A DNA stretch of 64,000 nucleotides from Arenibacter palladensis (GTDB lineage: Bacteria > Bacteroidota > Bacteroidia > Flavobacteriales > Flavobacteriaceae). Shown here piece by piece: positions 37,613 to 46,751 of the stretch; position 1 is the first letter of the stretch, and the number at the start of each line of letters is the position of its first letter. A program made the position numbers and the translations under genes. Below the pieces are notes generated by a model. The model was given only the letters and a program-made list of their open reading frames with translations, searched no databases and was not told where the DNA came from. The DNA lies in NCBI RefSeq assembly GCF_900129275.1, contig NZ_FQUX01000012.1:60352-124351 (forward strand), written 5' to 3'.

Positions 37613-37987
37613 ATGAACTCTACCTTTTTTATCGCCTTGCGCTTTGTTTTTGGAATTTTTCTGATCGTCTTCGGGGCGAATAAATTTTTGCATTTTATGC
37701 CGGCAGGGCAAATGTCCGAAGCCGCAATGAACTATTTTTCAGCCTTAATGAGTACCAATACCCTTTATGTGGTGGCCATAGTGGAGATTCTTTCAGGACT
37801 TTCCTTATTGATCAATAAATTTGGTGCGTTAATGATGATTATACTCATGACCGTCTCTGTGAATGCGTTATTGTTCAATGCATTTTTGGAACCAGGATCC
37901 ATCGGCCTGACTCTGGTATTGCTTATTCTCAATATAGTAATGCTGTACGCTTACAAAGAAAGATATAAGGATATACTTAGACCATAA
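37613..37987 (+). CDS. DoxX family membrane protein
   Basis: A 124-residue inner-membrane protein with four hydrophobic helices and the DoxX-like opening RFVFGIFLIVFGANKFLHFMP. DoxX proteins have been linked to redox homeostasis and membrane enzyme complexes; the function here is unknown. It follows the macroglobulin gene by 78 bp and ends at a strong bidirectional terminator. Confidence 0.85.
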   Translation: MNSTFFIALRFVFGIFLIVFGANKFLHFMPAGQMSEAAMNYFSALMSTNTLYVVAIVEILSGLSLLINKFGALMMIILMTVSVNALLFNAFLEPGSIGLTLVLLILNIVMLYAYKERYKDILRP

Positions 37988-38010
37988 ACCATAGTAAATA
38001 TATTCTATAA

Positions 38011-38047
38011 ATAAGAAGCGGGACCAAATTTGGGTCCCGCTTCTTAT
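38011..38047. terminator. Strong bidirectional terminator
   Basis: A perfect 15-bp stem (38011-38025 with 38033-38047; core GCGGGACC/GGTCCCGC) with a 7-nt loop lies between convergent doxX and the DUF4136 gene. AT-rich flanks on both sides let it serve both. Confidence 0.85.
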
Positions 38048-38085
38048 TATAATATTTTAGTCATTTGCCAACTAAAACATTTGGC

Positions 38086-38613
38086 TTACTTTCTACTTTT
38101 TGGCGGGTATTTTTCAAGAGTTTTAGTTACCAATGCCTGTATTTTATCCTCCCTTTCACTAGGAGAACTGTTTTCCCTTAAACTACTTACTGCTATTGCC
38201 TGCCAAAAAAGTTCGTCCTTTTGACTGTCTATAAAATCGAACTGAATCTCCCGTTCCACATTGGCTGCCCCTACAGGAATACCAATGGTCATTCCACCAC
38301 CAACATTTCTCCCCGTACCTCCTATTCCTACCCCTACGGTATTGTTTCTAGGAGCTTGAAAAGAGCTGCTCAAAATATTTATTAAAAATTCAGGCTCCTC
38401 GGACAACAAAAAACCCTTAGCCCGCATAGTGGAATCTATGGCCCTTAATAATCGTTTGGTATCCAATTCACTTAAACCGGTATCCATGTCCGAATAGTAA
38501 TTATAGGTGGTATATTTAGAATAATCAGTATCCCTATCATAGTCATAATTTACGCGAATGGCGCTGCACGAAGCTAAAAAGAGCAAGAGCAAGAACGGGA
38601 TTATACTTTTCAT
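38086..38613 (-). CDS. DUF4136 lipoprotein
   Basis: A 175-residue lipoprotein with a lipobox LASC at about residues 13-16, then VNYDYDRDTDYSKYTTYNYY, the usual DUF4136 opening, and a glycine-rich stretch (GVGIGGTGRNVGGGMTIG). Probably attached to the inner face of the outer membrane. Function is unknown. It stands alone, convergent with doxX and co-directional with obgE upstream. Confidence 0.88.
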   Translation of the reverse strand: MKSIIPFLLLLFLASCSAIRVNYDYDRDTDYSKYTTYNYYSDMDTGLSELDTKRLLRAIDSTMRAKGFLLSEEPEFLINILSSSFQAPRNNTVGVGIGGTGRNVGGGMTIGIPVGAANVEREIQFDFIDSQKDELFWQAIAVSSLRENSSPSEREDKIQALVTKTLEKYPPKSRK

Positions 38614-38786
38614 TATTCCAATTTTTAGAAGAGCCTGTTTAGGAAATAGTGATTATAATTTCCTAAATAGACTCTAAAATAGTGAAAATTATTATTGTCG
38701 TTTTTTAAGAGGGCAAGTATTCGTTAAAACGCAAGGGCATTAGGAGTATTAAAAACGGGCATATGCATATGCAATGAAAATTAGGC

Positions 38787-39788
38787 TTATTTATTCAACA
38801 TGGCCCACAGTCTGTCTTTAAGTTCAACCAGCCCAATCTGTGCCACGGAGGATATAAACATATATGGCACATCCTTAAAGTCCTTATCCAATTCAATTCT
38901 CATTTCCGCAATTAGCTCCTCGTCCAACATATCTGTTTTGGAGATAGCGATCAAGCGGTCCTTGTCCAAAAGCTCCGGATTATATCTGCGAAGCTCGTCC
39001 AACAAAATTTCATATTCCTTGGAAATATCCTTGCTGTCTGCGGGGATCAAGAATAACAAGGTGGAATTACGCTCAATGTGCCTTAAAAAATAATGTCCAA
39101 GACCCTTTCCTTCGGCCGCTCCTTCTATGATACCGGGAATATCCGCAATAACAAAACTTTTAAAATCCCTGTACTCCACAATCCCCAAATTAGGTTTTAG
39201 GGTCGTAAATTCGTAATCCGCAATCTTGGGTTGGGCAGAGGTTAGAACGGATAGAAGGGTAGATTTACCAGCGTTTGGGAAACCTACCAGGCCTACATCC
39301 GCCAATACTTTCAACTCCATAATAAGGTCTAATTCCTGACCACTTTTTCCAGGCTGGGCGTATCTTGGCGTTTGGTTGGTAGCCGTTCTAAAATGCCAGT
39401 TACCGCGACCTCCCATGCCTCCTTCCAAAAGTATTTTTTCCTCCTGATCCTCGGTAATCTCCATTAGAACTTCTAGGGTTTCAGCATCTTTAATAACGGT
39501 CCCCAAGGGCACCTCCAGATAAACATCCTGTCCGTCTGCCCCACTACTGCGGTTCTTACTGCCATGCTCACCGTGACCGGCCCTAAAGGTTCTGGTAAAC
39601 TTAAAGCCCAAAAGGGTCCATAAATTCTTATTGCCACGGACAATTACGTGTCCGCCACGACCCCCATCACCACCATCTGGTCCACCTTTGGTAATAAACT
39701 TTTCCCTATGCAAATGCACGGAACCTTTTCCTCCGTTACCGGATTCCAAGTGCACTTTTACATAATCCACAAAATTTCCTTCCGTCAT
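38787..39788 (-). CDS. obgE: Obg family GTPase
   Basis: A ribosome-associated GTPase needed for 50S assembly and stress responses. The 333 residues have the glycine-rich Obg fold at about 1-158 ([29 protein letters not shown]). The G domain has G1 in [12 protein letters not shown]3 in DIPGIIEG, and SKTD as the base-specifying motif. It lacks the C-terminal OCT domain, as many homologues do. It lies 158 bp after the HPRT-Adk fusion in the same direction, probably one transcript. Confidence 0.97.
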   Translation of the reverse strand: MTEGNFVDYVKVHLESGNGGKGSVHLHREKFITKGGPDGGDGGRGGHVIVRGNKNLWTLLGFKFTRTFRAGHGEHGSKNRSSGADGQDVYLEVPLGTVIKDAETLEVLMEITEDQEEKILLEGGMGGRGNWHFRTATNQTPRYAQPGKSGQELDLIMELKVLADVGLVGFPNAGKSTLLSVLTSAQPKIADYEFTTLKPNLGIVEYRDFKSFVIADIPGIIEGAAEGKGLGHYFLRHIERNSTLLFLIPADSKDISKEYEILLDELRRYNPELLDKDRLIAISKTDMLDEELIAEMRIELDKDFKDVPYMFISSVAQIGLVELKDRLWAMLNK

Positions 39789-39946
39789 TTTTTTAGTTTA
39801 TTGTTCCAGGTTCCAATACGCAGGACCACAAATTTTTATAGTCCCACTTTAAACCTAGAAATTATGAATGGCCAATCCTAAGGACCACTGAGGAGCCTTT
39901 AAAGCCAGTTTCTCTTAACAGCGAGCATCTATAATGCACCCCTGAC

Positions 39947-41062
39947 TTAGACTGCCTGTAACTCCTCTATTACTTTTGCCAAGCGGCTTGTAATATCTTC
40001 TATGGAACCTATTCCGTTGACACTGTGAAATTTCCCCTGGTCATCATAGTAATCCTTTAAGGGAGCTGTTTTTTCATTGTATTCATCAAAACGGTTCCGG
40101 ATCATTTTTTCGTCCTGGTCGTCACTTCTGCCACTAACCTTACCTCGTTCCAATAATCTTTGTATCAATACTTCATCATTGGCTTCCAAGGCAATGGTAG
40201 CATCGATCCTCATTTCCTTACTTACCAGAAAATCATCCAATGCTTTGGCCTGTGCTGTGGTCCTAGGGAAACCATCAAAGATAAATCCGCTGGCATCGGG
40301 GTTTTTCTCTACCTCATCCTGTAACATTTTAATGGTAACCTCATCCGGCACCAATTCTCCTTTGTCTATATAAGACTTAGCCAGTGTTCCCAGTTCGGTA
40401 CCATTCTTAATATTATAACGAAAGACATCCCCTGTGGAAATGTGCTTTAAATTATACTTTTCCTTTAAAAATGAAGCCTGCGTGCCCTTACCTGCACCAG
40501 GTTTTCCAAACAAAACTAGGTTTATCATGTGCTTTTGGTTTAGTTGATATACTGCTCTTAAATTTCGTCCCAATTCATTATAATCCAATCCATAACCCAC
40601 TATAAACTTGTCCTCGATTTTCATGCCGAAATAGTCTATATCATACTCCCCGTTATACACTTCGGATTTGTAGAACAAGGTGGCAATTTTAAATTCCTTT
40701 ACCTTGGTATTGGAAAATAGGTCTATTAGTTTTTTTACGGTCCTACCTGTATCTATAATATCTTCCAAGATAATAACACTTCTGCCCTCAATATTTTCCG
40801 GAACATCCAATAACGATTCCACAATTCCCGTAGAAGTAAGTCCTTGGTAGGAGCTTAGACGCACAAAGGAAACCTCACAGGGATATGGATAGGCTTTTAG
40901 AAAATCGGAAACGAACATAAATGCCCCGTTTAGGACACCCACAAATATGGGAGTTTCCTTCTTGTAATCCACAGCGACCTGGTCCGCAATCTTTTTTATC
41001 GCGGCCATAATCTCACCTTCACTAATAAAAGGCTTAAAATATTTGTCGTGTAGCTTAATCAA
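39947..41062 (-). CDS. hpt-adk: Fusion of hypoxanthine phosphoribosyltransferase and adenylate kinase
   Basis: A single 371-residue frame with two purine enzymes. Residues 1 to about 176 are HPRT, with the PRPP loop VIILEDIIDTGRTVKKL at 96-112 and the IVGYGLDYNELGRNL base site. Residues 179-371 are adenylate kinase with the P-loop GKPGAGKGTQ at 186-195, STGDVFR, DGFPRTTAQA, and a short LID (GKVSGRSDDQDE) lacking zinc cysteines. Met179 lies at the exact start of the Adk domain (40528), so Adk might also be made by internal initiation. It is divergent from purK-purE, tying salvage to the de novo pathway. Confidence 0.95.
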   Translation of the reverse strand: MIKLHDKYFKPFISEGEIMAAIKKIADQVAVDYKKETPIFVGVLNGAFMFVSDFLKAYPYPCEVSFVRLSSYQGLTSTGIVESLLDVPENIEGRSVIILEDIIDTGRTVKKLIDLFSNTKVKEFKIATLFYKSEVYNGEYDIDYFGMKIEDKFIVGYGLDYNELGRNLRAVYQLNQKHMINLVLFGKPGAGKGTQASFLKEKYNLKHISTGDVFRYNIKNGTELGTLAKSYIDKGELVPDEVTIKMLQDEVEKNPDASGFIFDGFPRTTAQAKALDDFLVSKEMRIDATIALEANDEVLIQRLLERGKVSGRSDDQDEKMIRNRFDEYNEKTAPLKDYYDDQGKFHSVNGIGSIEDITSRLAKVIEELQAV

Positions 41063-41155
41063 GACTAATGTTTTTATAATAAATTCAAGATGCCAAATAT
41101 AGCACTTTGATTTCTCTTTTTTAAGGGTCCAGGCCTAGTTTCTAAGATTTAGCTG

Positions 41156-41163
41156 TATTTTTG
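41156..41163 (+). promoter_or_regulatory. Candidate purK -7 promoter box
   Basis: TATTTTTG matches TAnnTTTG and lies 43 nt before the purK ATG. The -33 side shows only TTT near 41139, so the call is tentative. Confidence 0.35.
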
Positions 41164-41206
41164 TTCCTAATATACAATCTACTTTAATACAAGTGAATCA
41201 TTTCCA

Positions 41207-42361
41207 ATGAACTATTTTTCTTCTGAATTTAAATTAGGAATACTAGGAGGCGGTCAATTAGGTAAAATGCTTTTGTACGAAACAAGAAAATTCGATATCC
41301 ATACCAAGGTATTGGACCCTTCGGACGAAGCTCCTTCCAGAATAGCCTGCAATGAATTTTTTAAGGGCGATTTAATGAATTTTGATGCGGTTTATGAGCT
41401 CGGTAAAAAAGTAGACGTGCTTACCATAGAAATCGAGAACGTAAACCTGGATGCCTTGGAAAAATTAGAGGATGAAGGATTGAAGGTATTTCCGCCCACT
41501 AGAGCACTGCGCATTATTCAGAACAAGGCAAAACAAAAACTGTTTTATGTGGACAATAATATACCCACTGCAGATTTTCAGCGTTTCGCTTATAAAAGTG
41601 AGATTGAAGACAGTGTTGCCAATGGCGGACTAAAATTCCCTTTTATTTGGAAAGCCACACAATTCGGATATGACGGCCAAGGGGTCAAGGTAGTTCGCAA
41701 ACTGGAAGATCTGAACGGTCTGCCGGCTGGCGAATGCATTACCGAAGAAATGATAAATTTCAAAAATGAACTGGCCGTGATCGTAGCACGGAGTGCCAGT
41801 GGGGAAGTAAAAACCTATCCCGTAGTGGAAATGGAGTTCCACCCTGAGGCCAATCAGGTGGAATATGTTATTTGTCCTGCACGCATAGACGCCAAAATAG
41901 CGGAAAAAGCCCAGGAAATAGCATTACAACTCTCCAATAAAATTAAGCACGTTGGACTTTTGGCCGTGGAAATGTTCCAGACACAGGACGATAGAATTCT
42001 GGTAAACGAGGTGGCCCCGAGACCCCATAACAGTGGACATTACAGTATTGAAGCAAGTTATACAAACCAATTCGAACAACATATACGTGCCATTCTAGAC
42101 CTTCCTTTGGGAAATACCGCCAGCAAAGTAGCCGGCATTATGGTGAATTTGGTAGGTGCAGAAGGCCATACCGGCAACGTGGTCTATGAAAATATAGAAA
42201 GGATATTGAGCATGGATGGCGTTACACCACATATTTACGGTAAAAAACAGACCAGGCCTTTCAGAAAAATGGGACATGTCACCATAGTGAACAACGACAT
42301 TAAAGAGGCAAGAAGAATAGCCGAACAAGTTAAGAATACCATAAAAGTAATTAGCGAATAA
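41207..42361 (+). CDS. purK: N5-carboxyaminoimidazole ribonucleotide synthetase
   Basis: An ATP-grasp enzyme that carboxylates AIR on nitrogen in purine biosynthesis. The 384 residues include LGILGGGQLGKMLLYE, KATQFGYDGQGVKVV, and EVAPRPHNSGHYSIEAS, a PurK hallmark. It is followed by purE after 14 bp, which performs the next step. It is divergent from the HPRT-Adk fusion. Confidence 0.97.
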   Translation: MNYFSSEFKLGILGGGQLGKMLLYETRKFDIHTKVLDPSDEAPSRIACNEFFKGDLMNFDAVYELGKKVDVLTIEIENVNLDALEKLEDEGLKVFPPTRALRIIQNKAKQKLFYVDNNIPTADFQRFAYKSEIEDSVANGGLKFPFIWKATQFGYDGQGVKVVRKLEDLNGLPAGECITEEMINFKNELAVIVARSASGEVKTYPVVEMEFHPEANQVEYVICPARIDAKIAEKAQEIALQLSNKIKHVGLLAVEMFQTQDDRILVNEVAPRPHNSGHYSIEASYTNQFEQHIRAILDLPLGNTASKVAGIMVNLVGAEGHTGNVVYENIERILSMDGVTPHIYGKKQTRPFRKMGHVTIVNNDIKEARRIAEQVKNTIKVISE

Positions 42362-42375
42362 AAATTTTCAATGAT

Positions 42376-42870
42376 ATGAGTAAAGTAGCCGTAGTTATGG
42401 GAAGCACCAGCGACCTCCCTGTTATGCAAGAAGCCATTGATATCTTAAAAGGTTTTGACATTGAGGTAGATGTAGATATTGTCTCTGCACACCGTACCCC
42501 TGAAAAATTGTTCGATTTTAGCAAGAATGCCCATAAAAATGGCTACTCCGTAATCATTGCCGGTGCAGGTGGGGCAGCACATTTACCGGGAATGGTGGCG
42601 TCCATGTCCCCTCTACCCGTAATAGGTGTTCCCGTAAAAAGCAGCAATTCCATAGATGGGTGGGACTCCATCCTATCCATACTACAAATGCCGGGAGGTG
42701 TTCCCGTGGCAACAGTAGCACTTAATGGTGCAAAAAATGCAGGAATTTTAGCGGCCCAGATCATTGGAAGCTCGGATAAATGTGTCCTGGACAAGATTAT
42801 TTTTTACAAGGAAGGCTTGAAGCAAAAGGTCATTGAAGGAGCCGAGGAAATGAAAAAAGGAAAATCTTAA
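42376..42870 (+). CDS. purE: N5-carboxyaminoimidazole ribonucleotide mutase
   Basis: It moves the carboxylate from N5-CAIR to C4 of the imidazole ring. The 164 residues start MSKVAVVMGSTSDLPVM and include SAHRTPEKLFDF, IIAGAGGAAHLPGM, and LQMPGGVPVATVAL. These mark class I PurE, consistent with PurK next to it. The M3 peptidase gene follows by 65 bp. Confidence 0.97.
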   Translation: MSKVAVVMGSTSDLPVMQEAIDILKGFDIEVDVDIVSAHRTPEKLFDFSKNAHKNGYSVIIAGAGGAAHLPGMVASMSPLPVIGVPVKSSNSIDGWDSILSILQMPGGVPVATVALNGAKNAGILAAQIIGSSDKCVLDKIIFYKEGLKQKVIEGAEEMKKGKS

Positions 42871-42935
42871 ATAGTTATCCATTTTTACTATCCATTTTGA
42901 AACCGAATACCCATTAAAAAACGCAATACCCCAAT

Positions 42936-44966
42936 ATGAATCCATTATTGACCCCATTTGATACAGCACCATTCTCCAAAATAAAAAATGAACATTTTAA
43001 ACCTGCATTTTTGCAGGCCATTGAGGATGCCAGGTTAGAAATCGATGCCATTGCAAACTCCAAAAAGGCTCCTACTTTTGAAAATACCGTAGCCGCATTG
43101 GATTTTGCCGGGCAACAATTGGATAGGGTATCCAGTGTGTTTTTTAATTTGAATTCTGCAGAGACCAATCCAGAAATTCAGAAAATAGCCCAGGAGGTTT
43201 CTCCCCTATTGTCGGAATTCAGCAATGACATTACCCTGAACGAGGAATTGTTTAAGCGGGTTAAAACGGTATACGACCAAAGGAATGATCTGGAACTGAC
43301 CACCGAGGAACAAACCCTTCTCGATAAAAAATATAAAAGTTTTAGTAGGAACGGCGCCAATTTGCCCTTGGATAAAAAGAAGCGCCTACGTGAAATTGAT
43401 GCCGAACTGTCCAAACTTAAGCTTCAATTCGGGGAAAATGTTTTGGCCGAGACCAACAAATATGAAATGCACCTGACCAACGAGGAAGATTTGGACGGAC
43501 TTCCTGAAGGGGAAAAAGAGGCAGCTGCGCAATTGGCAAAATCAAAGGACAAAGACGGCTGGTTGATTACCTTGGATTACCCCAGTTATATTCCTTTTAT
43601 GAAATATGCCAGTAATAGAAAATTACGTAAGGAACTTTCCATCGCATTTGGCAGCAAAGGCTTTCATAACGATGAATTGGACAATCAGAAAAATATAATA
43701 AACATTGCCAACCTACGACACGAAAGGGCCAATCTGTTAGGGTATAAAACACATGCGCACTATGTGCTGGAGGAACGCATGGCCGAAACACCTGAAAAAG
43801 TCCACCAATTTCTTCAAGAATTGTTGGAAAAAGCAAAACCGGCAGCAGAGAGGGAATTTGCCGAGTTGGAAAACTTCGCAAAACAATTGGACAAAATAGA
43901 CCGATTGGAAAAATGGGACGGAGCCTATTATTCTGAAAAATTAAAGCAAAAACTGTTCGATCTGGACGATGAAAAACTTAAGCCCTATTTTAAATTGGAA
44001 AATGTAATTGCCGGAGTATTTAAAGTAGCGGCAAAATTATTCGGCCTGCAATTTGAAGAAGTTTTTGATATCGACAAATATCATCCGGATGTAAAGACAT
44101 ATCGCATTTATGACAAGAACAAGAATCTAGTATCCCTGTTTTATGCAGATTTCCATCCTAGACCGGGAAAACGCGGAGGCGCTTGGATGACATCCTACAA
44201 AGCGCAATACGTTCAAAACGGAATTAATGTACGTCCACATATTTCCAATGTCTGCAATTTCACCAAACCTACCGCTAGCAAACCCTCCTTACTTACTTTT
44301 AATGAGGTTACCACCTTGTTCCACGAGTTTGGCCACGGATTGCACGGCATGTTGGCAAATACGGTTTACCCAGGCCTGTCCGGAACTTCTGTATATTGGG
44401 ATTTTGTGGAACTTCCCAGCCAAATCATGGAAAACTGGTGCTATGAAAAGGAAGCATTGGAGTTGTTTGCCACGCATTACCAAACGGGAGAAGTAATACC
44501 TATGGAATTGGTACAAAAAATAAAAGACTCGGCTACCTTCCAAGAAGGGATGGCCACCTTAAGACAAATTAGTTTTGGCCTGTTGGACATGTCGTGGCAT
44601 GGTGCAGATCCATCTGGTATCAGCAACGTAAAGGAACAGGAAGTTAAGGCTTTTGAACCAACAGACCTATACCCGGAATGTCCTGAAACCTGCATGAGCA
44701 CCTCATTTTCCCATATATTTCAAGGCGGATACTCCTCTGGATATTATAGCTACAAGTGGGCAGAAGTATTGGACGCGGATGCCTTTGCCTACTTTAAGGA
44801 GAAAGGTATTTTCAATCAAGAAGTGGCCACAAAATTTAAGGACAATGTTCTATCTAAAGGCGGAACTGAAAAGCCTATGGAATTATACAAACGCTTTAGA
44901 GGTAGCGAACCTAAGATAGAGGCCTTGTTAAAAAGGGCAGGTTTGTTAGCTGAGACTACCAATTAG
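42936..44966 (+). CDS. M3 family metallopeptidase (oligopeptidase A / Dcp type)
   Basis: A zinc oligopeptidase that clips short peptides. The 676 residues begin NPLLTPFDTAPFSKI, typical of the Dcp/PrlC group. The zinc site HEFGH lies at 463-467 in TTLFHEFGHGLHGML, with the downstream glutamate in the SGTSVYWDFVELPSQIMENW segment. YSSGYYSYKWAEVLDADAF near the C-terminus is also conserved. No signal peptide is seen, so it is probably cytoplasmic, although some homologues act in the periplasm. It may be co-transcribed with purKE. Confidence 0.94.
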   Translation: MNPLLTPFDTAPFSKIKNEHFKPAFLQAIEDARLEIDAIANSKKAPTFENTVAALDFAGQQLDRVSSVFFNLNSAETNPEIQKIAQEVSPLLSEFSNDITLNEELFKRVKTVYDQRNDLELTTEEQTLLDKKYKSFSRNGANLPLDKKKRLREIDAELSKLKLQFGENVLAETNKYEMHLTNEEDLDGLPEGEKEAAAQLAKSKDKDGWLITLDYPSYIPFMKYASNRKLRKELSIAFGSKGFHNDELDNQKNIINIANLRHERANLLGYKTHAHYVLEERMAETPEKVHQFLQELLEKAKPAAEREFAELENFAKQLDKIDRLEKWDGAYYSEKLKQKLFDLDDEKLKPYFKLENVIAGVFKVAAKLFGLQFEEVFDIDKYHPDVKTYRIYDKNKNLVSLFYADFHPRPGKRGGAWMTSYKAQYVQNGINVRPHISNVCNFTKPTASKPSLLTFNEVTTLFHEFGHGLHGMLANTVYPGLSGTSVYWDFVELPSQIMENWCYEKEALELFATHYQTGEVIPMELVQKIKDSATFQEGMATLRQISFGLLDMSWHGADPSGISNVKEQEVKAFEPTDLYPECPETCMSTSFSHIFQGGYSSGYYSYKWAEVLDADAFAYFKEKGIFNQEVATKFKDNVLSKGGTEKPMELYKRFRGSEPKIEALLKRAGLLAETTN

Positions 44967-45051
44967 TTTCAGCATTCGACTATGACAAAAATCCAATCCG
45001 CTACCGGGATGTATTACTGAGTGCATTTTTTCCTGAACCAGAGTATACAAT

Positions 45052-45486
45052 TTACAATCCCGTATTGTCCTGTATCTGGGGATTTAGCTGTTTTAAATGG
45101 CCTATAAACGCGCGTTTCCCTTTAGGGGAAATGATAACGCTTTCATATTTGTTGTAAAAAACCTCCAACCTGTCGAAGGAAGTGGCCGGTGCACTTATAG
45201 GATTTTTGGTAGCCTCCAGTTTTGTTATGGAGCTTATGGGAATGGAACGATTTACCAAAAATCCACTTTTAACCCTTAAGACTCCATTACCAATTTCATA
45301 ATAGGTAGAAACAAAGAGGTAACCAATAAAAATTGAAGGGATTAACATTAAGATAGTGCCAATACTTAAAGAATATTTCAGCAACTGAACAATAGGCGCT
45401 AAAAGTAAAAGCAGGACTGCAACTACCATAATCCAACCTATTTTTGACTTATATCTTACCATAGCCTCTAAATTCCCAGGAACCAT
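45052..45486 (-). CDS. Bacterial PH-domain membrane protein
   Basis: A 144-residue protein with two membrane helices (about 17-35 and 40-60). A PH-like beta domain follows (YYEIGNGVLRVKSGFLVNRSIPISSITKLEATKNP, SPKGKRAFIGHLKQLNP). The family is widespread and without known function. An alternative ATG at 45462 would remove eight residues. It is co-directional with the rhodanese gene, 46 bp upstream. Confidence 0.78.
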   Translation of the reverse strand: MVPGNLEAMVRYKSKIGWIMVVAVLLLLLAPIVQLLKYSLSIGTILMLIPSIFIGYLFVSTYYEIGNGVLRVKSGFLVNRSIPISSITKLEATKNPISAPATSFDRLEVFYNKYESVIISPKGKRAFIGHLKQLNPQIQDNTGL

Positions 45487-45532
45487 TTAGGGCACCCAAG
45501 TCAACCGTTATAGCCTAGCCGATGCCTCGGGA

Positions 45533-45892
45533 TTAATTGTTTGCCTTAACAGCATCATATCCCCCCTCTAGGTTAACCACATTGGTAAAACCCAAAGATT
45601 TCAACTTTTCCTGTGCCTTCGCACTGCGGCCCCCCATCTTGCAATAGAGGTAAATAGTTTTGTTTTTGTCCACTGTTTTAAATCGATCCGAGAAATCATC
45701 GTCATACCAATTAATATTCTCGGCATTCTCCAAGTGCCCTGCACTAAATTCCTCAGGGGTCCTAACATCTACCAAAATAGCGTTATCCAACATTTCCTGT
45801 TTAAAGTCGACTATCGGCATTTTGGTCTTATTTTCTTGTGAACAGCCCGTTTGCAGCATTAATACCACCAAAAAAAGAAATATTGTTCTCAT
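45533..45892 (-). CDS. Rhodanese-like lipoprotein
   Basis: A 119-residue lipoprotein with lipobox LQTGC at about 13-17, then a rhodanese domain. Features include ILVDVRTPEEFSAGHLENAENI and the active-site loop YLYCKMGGRSAKA with its catalytic cysteine. It probably handles sulfane sulfur or a redox signal in the periplasm. It is divergent from an ECF sigma factor gene across 74 bp. Confidence 0.92.
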   Translation of the reverse strand: MRTIFLFLVVLMLQTGCSQENKTKMPIVDFKQEMLDNAILVDVRTPEEFSAGHLENAENINWYDDDFSDRFKTVDKNKTIYLYCKMGGRSAKAQEKLKSLGFTNVVNLEGGYDAVKANN

Positions 45893-45966
45893 AACTTATT
45901 TGCTTAATCAAAAATAAGAATTCTTCTTCAGAAAAAAATCACTTATTTTTGAAAGGACAAACAGGT

Positions 45967-46527
45967 ATGACAAAACAAGAATTAAATCCGGACATTTGGG
46001 TCGATAGTTATTCCGATTACCTTTTCAATTATGCGGTAAGCCGGGTAAGCGATTCTGAAATTGCCAAAGATTTGGTACAGGAAACTTTTTTTGCCGGATT
46101 AAAATCTGCAAAAAATTTTAAAGGAGAGGCCGCTGAACGCACTTGGCTGATCTCTATTCTAAAAAGAAAAGTAATTGATCATTATCGCAAAATAAATTCA
46201 AAAAAGGCGAAATCCATGGTCCGTATTACCCAGAATCAAAATAGTGAGGCCGATAGCAACTTTTTGGAAGAACAAGTCGCGGACCCAATGAGCCTATTGG
46301 AAAACAGCCAAATAGAAAACGAAGAATTGGGCATAGCCATTCAGGATTGTATAGCCAAGCTCCCCAAAAAACACGCTTTGGCATTTACCCTGAAAACTAT
46401 AAACGGACTCAGTACCGAAGAGGTATGTAAGGAGCTGGACATCAATCCGTCTAATCTTTGGGTTATCCTCCATAGAGCAAGAACTGTTCTCATGGATTGC
46501 CTAAACAACAATTGGTTCAAGATATGA
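45967..46527 (+). CDS. ECF-type RNA polymerase sigma factor
   Basis: A 186-residue sigma-70 family member with region 2 (YLFNYAVSRVSDSEIAKDLVQETFFAGL, ERTWLISILKRKVIDHYRK) and region 4 (CIAKLPKKHALAFTLKTINGLSTEEVCKELDINPSNLWVILHRAR). I chose the ATG at 45967 over a TTG at 45949. Its stop overlaps the next gene as ATGA, a usual sign of a sigma/anti-sigma pair. It is divergent from the rhodanese lipoprotein. Target promoters cannot be read. Confidence 0.93.
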   Translation: MTKQELNPDIWVDSYSDYLFNYAVSRVSDSEIAKDLVQETFFAGLKSAKNFKGEAAERTWLISILKRKVIDHYRKINSKKAKSMVRITQNQNSEADSNFLEEQVADPMSLLENSQIENEELGIAIQDCIAKLPKKHALAFTLKTINGLSTEEVCKELDINPSNLWVILHRARTVLMDCLNNNWFKI

Positions 46528-46751
46528 AAAGCTGTAAGGACGTTGAAATAATTTGTACTAAAGTTCAGTATAAGGAAGCCTCTTTCTTAGAGAAAATTAA
46601 GATCAAACTACACGTATTATTTTGCAAAACCTGTCAATCATTTTCCAAAAAAAACACAGAGCTAACTTCTCTTTGCTCCAAAGCAAATATTAAGACTCTT
46701 CCAGTAGAGGAAAAGGAAAAAATGAAAACGGAGTTAAAATCAAGGATTTAA
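46524..46751 (+). CDS. Small zinc-motif protein, putative soluble anti-sigma factor
   Basis: A 75-residue protein beginning MKSCKDVEIICTKVQ, overlapping the sigma gene stop by 4 nt. It contains His30-x3-Cys34-x2-Cys37 (HVLFCKTC), the ZAS zinc motif found in many anti-sigma factors, and five cysteines in all. No membrane helix is present, so it would act in the cytoplasm, as RsrA-type redox anti-sigmas do. This role is inferred from motif and position. Its 3' end overlaps the convergent gene by 12 bp. Confidence 0.75.
   Translation: MKSCKDVEIICTKVQYKEASFLEKIKIKLHVLFCKTCQSFSKKNTELTSLCSKANIKTLPVEEKEKMKTELKSRI

Noticed and set aside
46740..46751. The 12-bp convergent overlap as an assembly error
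   Set aside because: Both reading frames end in sensible C-termini; short convergent overlaps also occur at 56711 and 61124.
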